Positions 6,697-10,409 of a stretch of 10,409 nucleotides of DNA are shown here, piece by piece. Origin of the DNA: Candidatus Micrarchaeum sp. (GTDB lineage: Archaea > Micrarchaeota > Micrarchaeia > CAILAH01). Location of the stretch: the NCBI GenBank assembly GCA_020723045.1, contig DYJQ01000032.1, forward strand, positions 1-10,409. The letters run 5' to 3'. Numbering within the stretch: position 1 is the stretch's first letter; every line of letters begins with the position of its first letter. A program made the translations under genes and the position numbers. The notes beneath the pieces are model-generated. The model did no database searches. It was not told where the DNA came from and saw nothing but the letters and a program-made list of their open reading frames with translations.

Positions 6697-7956
6697 TTAA
6701 GTTTTATGGTTTTTCACCCGCATTTGAGTTTTCAGCCTTTTGATTGCATCCTCAATTTTAATTGTTTCCTGCTCCCCGCTCGTGAGGTTCTTTATTGTTA
6801 TCGTCTTAGACTCGGCCTCTTTATCGCCAACAATCCCCACAAACTCGGCCTCGATTGAGGATGCATAATCGAGCTGTTTTCTCATGTTCCTGCCCATAAG
6901 GTCAACCCGTGTCGCAATCCCATTCTTTCTCAATTCCCGCGCATAGGCTATGCACGCCGGTTTATTGCTCTCCTTCACATTCACAACAACAATCTGGGTA
7001 TACGTCTTTCTCTTATCCTCTTTTTTCAGCAGTGTCGCGATTCGATCAATCCCAAATGAGATGCCAACCGCGGGCACATCCCTCTCTGAATAAATGCCTA
7101 TGAGCTTGTCATACCTGCCCCCGGCAACTATCGTGCCGAGCTGTGCATCCGCGCTCTTAATCTCATAAACAGTGCCCGTGTAATAACCCAGCCCCCTGGC
7201 AATACTTGGCTCGAACCTGTAGTTCTTGATGCCATAAACCTCAAGGAGTGATAACAGTTCCTTCAGCTCTTTCACGCCCTCCGCACACCCGTCTATCTGT
7301 TCATAATACGCCATATCCTTGTTGAACGCATCTACTATTTCATCACCATTTTTAATGCCATTCTCTTCCAGTTCCTTCACAACATCATTCCTGTCCTTCT
7401 TGTCAAGCTTGTCCACTATTCTTATTGCACTCTCAACCTTCTCCTTTTCAACACCAACATGCTCGAGTACGGCTGTAAGCAGTTTTCTGTTGTTTATCAA
7501 AACCCTATAATCACGTATCCCAATCTCATCTAGGACATCGCATGCGCACGCGATCAGCTCCGCCTCGCATTCCATCCCCGCACACCCTACTATGTCCGCA
7601 TCAGCCTGCATGAACTCTCTATACCGGCCGTACTGTGGCTCCTCCCTTCTCCACACCTTCTCTATGCAGTACCTCTTGAAGGGGTATGGAAACTCAGAGT
7701 GCTCTGCCACCATCCTTGCCAGCGAAACAGTGAGGTCGAACCGCAACCCCAACTCATTATCATCCATCCTGAATATCTCTGTTTTTATGCCCTCGCCGCT
7801 CTTAGCCTCGAGCACATCAAGCCGCTCGATTGCGGGATGTGATACAGGGTCAAACCCATACTTTATGTAGCTGTTCTCTATTACGCCAACAATCCGCCTG
7901 TATATTATCTCATCTTCGGGGAGCACATCCCTCATTCCACGTGCGCGCATACTCAT
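6697..7956 (-). CDS. hisS: Histidyl-tRNA synthetase
   Basis: A class II aminoacyl-tRNA synthetase of 419 residues that charges tRNA-His. Motif 1 is around GFDPVSHPAIE (34-44). LRFDLT is at 71-76. Motif 2 is VWRREEPQYGRYREFMQADADI (101-122), with the catalytic arginine at about 103. The histidine-specific LGYYTG is at 256-261. Motif 3 is AGGRYD...VPAVGISFGIDR (278-305). Residues about 320-419 form the HisRS anticodon-binding domain. The length is normal for the family. Three in-frame ATGs exist (7965, 7956, 7950). A TATA-like box centred at 7982 would start transcription at about 7956, so that ATG is preferred and the mRNA is leaderless. The gene stands alone on its strand, divergent from the platform-protein operon. 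Confidence 0.95.
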   Translation of the reverse strand: MSMRARGMRDVLPEDEIIYRRIVGVIENSYIKYGFDPVSHPAIERLDVLEAKSGEGIKTEIFRMDDNELGLRFDLTVSLARMVAEHSEFPYPFKRYCIEKVWRREEPQYGRYREFMQADADIVGCAGMECEAELIACACDVLDEIGIRDYRVLINNRKLLTAVLEHVGVEKEKVESAIRIVDKLDKKDRNDVVKELEENGIKNGDEIVDAFNKDMAYYEQIDGCAEGVKELKELLSLLEVYGIKNYRFEPSIARGLGYYTGTVYEIKSADAQLGTIVAGGRYDKLIGIYSERDVPAVGISFGIDRIATLLKKEDKRKTYTQIVVVNVKESNKPACIAYARELRKNGIATRVDLMGRNMRKQLDYASSIEAEFVGIVGDKEAESKTITIKNLTSGEQETIKIEDAIKRLKTQMRVKNHKT

Positions 7957-7977
7957 GAGGTGCATATTAAAGGCAAC

Positions 7978-7988
7978 ATATTTAAATT
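7978..7988. promoter_or_regulatory. Bidirectional TATA-like element for hisS and the T2SS-F operon
   Basis: ATATTTAAATT is nearly symmetric around TTTAAA. It sits about 26 bases from the hisS ATG at 7956 on the minus strand. On the plus strand it would place a start site near 8010, just before the ATG at 8018. One box may therefore serve both directions. Confidence 0.5.
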
Positions 7989-8017
7989 ATTTCATGGTAT
8001 ATTCTGTACGTGGTGTC

Positions 8018-8875
8018 ATGTCTTCTGAATTAAGCGGTGCCGGCCCAAGAAAGGGTTCAACGTTTGACGCGTTCATCGAGTATATTGGTTCATTCTTTCC
8101 GGATTTGCGTAAGAGCCTTCGTATCGCAAAGATTAAGAAATCGCCTCCGGATTACATAAAGGATGCGGTGGTATACTCAACACTAGTTTCCCTCGTTATG
8201 CTCATAATATACGCGCTGGTCTTTATCACCGCGTTCATAAACCTGCTCTGGCTCATTATTCTATTCCCCATCACTCTTGTGCTGGTGTTTCTCTTCTTCA
8301 TGAAGCGGGTTGACGTCTCTGTGAGCCGGCGCGAGCGCAGGATAGATAAGGACCTCCTGTTTGCAGGGAGACAACTTCTGATCGAGATAAGGGGCGGTAT
8401 CCCGCTCTACGATGCAGTAAGCCATCTCACAAACGATTACGGCGAGGTTAGCCTTGTGTTTAGGGAGATAATGGACAAGACGAACCTAGGCGTACCGCTT
8501 GATGTTGCGATGGAGGATGTGGCTGAGGAGACGCCATCAAAACCATTCAAGAGGCTCATACTCCAAGTGGTCAACTCGATACGGTCAGGCTCTGACATTG
8601 CAGTAGCACTCGAGACCATACTCGACCAGATGTCGCAGGAGCAGATAATCGAGATAAAGGCATACGGCCAAAAGCTCAACCCTCTTGGCATGTTCTATAT
8701 GCTATTCGGTATAATTGTGCCATCGCTGGGCGTAACGCTGATGGTTACACTGCTCACGTTTACAGGGGTGCCGTTCACTCAAATATTATTGTGGGGCACG
8801 CTCCTACTTATATTGTTGGTGCAGTACATATTCCTTACGATGATTGAGAGTTCAAGGCCGAGGTTTGAGGTGTAG
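8018..8875 (+). CDS. T2SS-F/TadC-like pilus assembly platform protein, first copy
   Basis: A 285-residue integral membrane protein of the GspF/TadC/ArlJ superfamily, the inner-membrane platform that couples an assembly ATPase to pilin insertion. Hydrophobic segments are at about 50-70, 75-95, 224-248 and 256-275. Between them lies a cytoplasmic helical T2SS-F domain (about 112-222) with family-like KDLLFAGRQLLIEIRGGIPLYDAV and NSIRSGSDIAVALETIL. The frame is open from 7955, but the promoter box (7978-7988) lies downstream of that ATG and too close to ATG 7994. I therefore place the start at ATG 8018 (MSSELSGAG). The next platform gene follows after 38 bases, so the two form an operon and may act as a heterodimer. 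Neither the ATPase nor the peptidase is present here. Confidence 0.84.
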   Translation: MSSELSGAGPRKGSTFDAFIEYIGSFFPDLRKSLRIAKIKKSPPDYIKDAVVYSTLVSLVMLIIYALVFITAFINLLWLIILFPITLVLVFLFFMKRVDVSVSRRERRIDKDLLFAGRQLLIEIRGGIPLYDAVSHLTNDYGEVSLVFREIMDKTNLGVPLDVAMEDVAEETPSKPFKRLILQVVNSIRSGSDIAVALETILDQMSQEQIIEIKAYGQKLNPLGMFYMLFGIIVPSLGVTLMVTLLTFTGVPFTQILLWGTLLLILLVQYIFLTMIESSRPRFEV

Positions 8876-8902
8876 GATGGGCAAGAGATATTGCCGGGAT
8901 TT

Positions 8903-8907
8903 GAGGT
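8903..8907 (+). promoter_or_regulatory. Ribosome binding site deciding the start of the second platform gene
   Basis: GAGGT lies six bases before ATG 8914 but directly abuts ATG 8908, so initiation at 8914 has normal spacing. An internal gene using a Shine-Dalgarno fits its position inside an operon. Confidence 0.5.
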
Positions 8908-8913
8908 ATGAAT

Positions 8914-9957
8914 ATGAGCGGGTTTGACAGGATAGGAAGGTTTCTTCCGAGGGGTATCATTCGCGAGGTTTCAAGATTCCTAGATATGGCTGGGATGGTG
9001 GGCGAGGCAGAGGGTGCACTGGGTACGATAGCCTTCTTATCAGTTGCATTCGGCCTCATTCTCTTCCTCATCTCGGTATTTGCAACTGACTATCTCCTGC
9101 TGTTCTCGCAGCCGTTTGCCGGTGCGGGCGAGATAGCCGCCGATATTGTGGGCGGGCTCATAATGTTCATAGTTATTGAGATTGTTGCAGTGATTGCAGT
9201 TTCAATGATATTTTATGCATACTTAATAGTTCAGATTGATGCGCGTAAACGAGAGCTTGAGGCAGTGCTTCCAGATTTCCTACAGCTGTCCGCTGCGAAT
9301 GTACGTGCGGGCCTGCCGATTGAGCAGGCGCTCTGGAGGGCCGCAACACCGGAGTTTGGTATCCTCTCAAAAGAGGTGCAGAACGCGATGAAGAGGACGT
9401 TCAGCGGGGAATCCATAGCTGATTCGCTTACTTATCTTTCTGGCAGGTTCAACTCAAAGTACTTGCAGAGGACTGCAAGCGTACTCAAGTTTGGTATTGC
9501 ATCCGGCGGTGAGATAGGCGAGATACTGGAGAGGACCGCATCCGACCTTCGCAAGATGCAAATCATGTACAAAGAGGCCAGTTCATCAATGGTGATGTAT
9601 GTTATCTTCATAACGTTCGCGGCCCTAATCGGTGCACCTTTCCTGTTTGCAGTGTCCTATAAACTCATAGCGACACTTGGTGCGGTGTGGGCGCATATAC
9701 CCACGGGCCAGAACTTCCAGTCATTTGGTCTTATTTCATTCTCTCCGCCGCAGATTAGTGCGGAGGATTTCAAGGTGTTCATAGTAGTTGCAACCATAAT
9801 CACCTCGCTATTTGCCTCATTCATACTTGCAGTGATACGGAGCGGCTCTGCGAGGGATGGCCTAACATTATTGCCGTTCTTTCTTATAGCTGGGCTTGGC
9901 TTCCTATTCCTTTTCATAAGCATTGTCAACAGCCTGCTTTCAAACCTATTTATTTAA
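8914..9957 (+). CDS. T2SS-F/TadC-like pilus assembly platform protein, second copy
   Basis: A 347-residue membrane protein of the same superfamily as its upstream neighbour, but longer. The order is a cytoplasmic amphipathic N-terminus, two hydrophobic segments (36-56, 77-105), a T2SS-F cytoplasmic domain (about 110-222), then segments at 226-250, 287-308 and 317-340. Family-like stretches include LPDFLQLSAANVRAGLPIEQAL (119-140) and FGIASGGEIGEILERTASDLRK (193-214), the latter with the conserved GGE-type turn. About 36 residues between the third and fourth segments (251-286) probably face outside. Pairs of such genes are common in archaeal type IV pilus loci. The start is ATG 8914, by spacing to GAGGT. 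The stop codon lies inside the presumed tRNA-Thr promoter box. Confidence 0.86.
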   Translation: MSGFDRIGRFLPRGIIREVSRFLDMAGMVGEAEGALGTIAFLSVAFGLILFLISVFATDYLLLFSQPFAGAGEIAADIVGGLIMFIVIEIVAVIAVSMIFYAYLIVQIDARKRELEAVLPDFLQLSAANVRAGLPIEQALWRAATPEFGILSKEVQNAMKRTFSGESIADSLTYLSGRFNSKYLQRTASVLKFGIASGGEIGEILERTASDLRKMQIMYKEASSSMVMYVIFITFAALIGAPFLFAVSYKLIATLGAVWAHIPTGQNFQSFGLISFSPPQISAEDFKVFIVVATIITSLFASFILAVIRSGSARDGLTLLPFFLIAGLGFLFLFISIVNSLLSNLFI

Positions 9958-9960
9958 ATT
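9951..9960 (+). promoter_or_regulatory. TATA-like box of tRNA-Thr
   Basis: TATTTAAATT is centred about 30 bases before the first base of the tRNA (9986), the usual distance for an archaeal tRNA promoter. It overlaps the last codons of the platform gene. The T-rich stretch that follows could also end the upstream mRNA. Confidence 0.5.
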
Positions 9961-10071
9961 TTCTTATTGTGAATTTCAAAAGAGTGCCTCCGTAGCTCAG
10001 TGGTAGAGCGCTCGCCTTGTAAGAGTAGATGGGATATATTCCCATCCGCTCAGAAACGGCACGAAGAAGGG

Positions 10072-10137
10072 CTTTCTTTTAGTGTCGGTTTTCTTTAGGA
10101 TATTTCGTGCGCGAGCACGAAAACCGAAAGAAAAAGG
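10072..10137 (+). repeat. 66-bp duplicated hairpin module, copy 1
   Basis: Identical to 10147-10212 except at one base (A10102 versus G10177). The core is TTTCGTGC-GCGA-GCACGAAA (10103-10122): an 8-bp stem closed by a GCGA loop of the GNRA type. TCGGT (10085-10089) can pair with ACCGA (10123-10127), and the CTTTCTT-rich and AAGAAA-rich ends can also pair, making one long bulged hairpin. AAGGGC occurs at both edges (10067-10072, 10134-10139). Confidence 0.95.
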
Positions 10138-10146
10138 GCATAGTTC

Positions 10147-10212
10147 CTTTCTTTTAGTGTCGGTTTTCTTTAGGATGTTTCGTGCGCGAGCACGAAAACC
10201 GAAAGAAAAAGG
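10147..10212 (+). repeat. 66-bp duplicated hairpin module, copy 2
   Basis: Second copy, 75 bases downstream of the first, with a 9-base spacer between them. The hairpin core is at 10178-10197, again with a GCGA loop. Its last bases (GG, 10211-10212) take part in the proposed central helix at the 3' splice site of intron 1. Confidence 0.95.
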
Positions 10213-10236
10213 ACAGCGAGAGGTCGTGGGTTCAAA

Positions 10237-10287
10237 CATTTTCTTTCTTGCAAGAAAATCTTTGCCACAAGAAAGAACCGTTGAAAA
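10237..10287 (+). other. Intron 2 of tRNA-Thr (T loop, position 59/60), 51 nt
   Basis: It interrupts the T loop after TTCAAA. A textbook bulge-helix-bulge can be drawn: central helix TTCA (10231-10234) with TGAA (10282-10285), bulges AA^C (10235-10237) and AA^T (10286-10288), all next to the T stem. The intron folds as TTCTTTCTTG (10241-10250) with CAAGAAAGAA (10268-10277). Because of A runs, the cut sites can slide without altering the product. Introns at 59/60 are known in archaeal tRNAs but are much rarer than at 37/38. Confidence 0.87.
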
Positions 10288-10340
10288 TCCCATCGGGGGC
10301 TCTTCAATTTTCCCGATGACTTTCGCATTGCTCCGCTCTG
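10286..10340 (+). repeat. 55-bp direct repeat containing the tRNA-Thr 3' end, copy 1
   Basis: It differs from 10355-10409 at a single base (T10304 versus C10373). It begins at the 3' splice region of intron 2, covers the last 14 bases of the mature tRNA, and runs 39 bases beyond. CATCGGG (10291-10297) is complementary to CCCGATG (10312-10318). GCATTGC (10325-10331) is complementary to GCAATGC (10346-10352), just outside the copy. Confidence 0.95.
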
Positions 10341-10354
10341 GCTCCGCAATGCTC

Positions 10355-10409
10355 AATCCCATCGGGGGCTCTCCAATTTTCCCGATGACTTTCGCATTGC
10401 TCCGCTCTG
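10355..10409 (+). repeat. 55-bp direct repeat containing the tRNA-Thr 3' end, copy 2 (runs to window edge)
   Basis: An orphan copy of the tRNA 3' end and its trailer, offset 69 bases from the first, with no matching 5' tRNA sequence beside it. The CATCGGG/CCCGATG pair is kept (10360-10366, 10381-10387). Identity reaches the last base of the window, so the repeat may be longer or continue as an array with a 69-bp period. Confidence 0.93.

Larger units (their letters stand above)
10022..10214 (+). other. Intron 1 of tRNA-Thr (position 37/38), 193 nt
   Basis: It interrupts the anticodon loop between A37 (10021) and A38 (10215). The cut could be shifted by one base without changing the product. 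The bulges TA^A and AC^A and three central pairs (10016-10018 with 10210-10212, one wobble) fit a relaxed bulge-helix-bulge. It opens with a hairpin: GATGGGA/TCCCATC, 10028-10034 with 10040-10046, extended by GAG/CTC. It then holds two copies of a 66-bp module. There is no open reading frame that looks like a homing endonuclease, and at 193 nt it is long for an archaeal tRNA intron. Confidence 0.87.
9986..10301 (+). tRNA. tRNA-Thr (anticodon TGT) interrupted by two introns
   Basis: This reads ACA threonine codons. The acceptor GCCTCCG (9986-9992) pairs with CGGGGGC (10294-10300), with one G-T pair. The D arm is GCTC/GAGC (9995-9998 with 10006-10009). The anticodon stem CTCGC (10011-10015) pairs with GCGAG (10216-10220), and TGT is at 10018-10020. 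The variable loop is AGGTC. The T stem GTGGG (10226-10230) pairs with CCCAT (10289-10293). U73 (10301) is the discriminator, as in many archaeal tRNA-Thr. Removing 10022-10214 and 10237-10287 yields a 72-nt cloverleaf with every stem intact and loop TTCAAAT. That is strong evidence for a functional gene rather than a broken one. No CCA is encoded. The gene starts 28 bases after the platform operon. Confidence 0.92.

Noticed and set aside
9986..10301. tRNA-Thr as a broken pseudogene hit by insertions
   Set aside because: Both interruptions sit at known archaeal intron positions with splice-motif geometry, and removal restores every stem including the T arm and U73.
9997..10362. A 121-codon minus-strand frame with a repeated FSFGFRARARNILKK segment
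   Set aside because: It lies over the tRNA-Thr gene, and its internal repeat is just the duplicated 66-bp intron module read in reverse. It has no start context or family resemblance.
10072..10409. CRISPR array
   Set aside because: There are only two copies of each of two different repeats. Spacings are 9 and 14 bases, the units are long, and no cas genes are nearby.

Overview
The window looks like chromosomal DNA from an archaeon, quite possibly a small-genome lineage such as DPANN (Micrarchaeota or Diapherotrites-like). That placement is an inference, not proven by the sequence. Supporting signs are archaeal-type valyl- and histidyl-tRNA synthetases, two class III (QxSxE) signal-peptide pilin-like proteins, two archaeal-style TadC/ArlJ-like platform proteins, a TctA-family membrane protein of the archaeal kind, A/T-rich TATA-like boxes about 26 bases ahead of apparently leaderless starts, and tRNA genes interrupted by introns. 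Neither tRNA encodes CCA.

Layout. 26-199 is a tRNA-Leu(CAG) with a 90-nt anticodon-loop intron. 203-4251 is a leftward cluster: valS, then a TctA-like permease, then a VTT/DedA-like membrane protein. 4325-4744 is a rightward pilin-like protein, convergent with a leftward pair at 4747-6147: a 97-aa unknown followed by a protein with four CBS modules and a ribosome-hibernation-factor-like tail. 6214-6678 is a second rightward pilin-like protein, convergent with hisS at 6697-7956. 8018-9957 holds two consecutive T2SS-F/TadC-like membrane platform proteins, rightward. 9986-10301 is a tRNA-Thr(TGT) whose gene is 316 nt but whose mature product is only 72 nt. It carries a 193-nt intron in the anticodon loop and a 51-nt intron in the T loop. 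The window ends in a direct repeat that copies the 3' end of this tRNA.

Functional themes. Translation is represented by two aminoacyl-tRNA synthetases, two tRNAs and a putative ribosome-hibernation protein controlled by CBS modules. An archaeal type IV pilus-like system is represented by two pilins and two platform proteins. Its ATPase and prepilin peptidase are not in the window. The remainder is membrane transport or membrane homeostasis (TctA-like and VTT proteins).

The most unusual part is the last 450 bases. The tRNA-Thr has two introns. The larger one contains a near-perfect duplicated 66-bp module, each copy with a GNRA-capped hairpin. The duplicated tRNA 3' end is organised as a 69-bp-period repeat with two hairpins per unit. 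No stretch over 300 bases lacks a gene.
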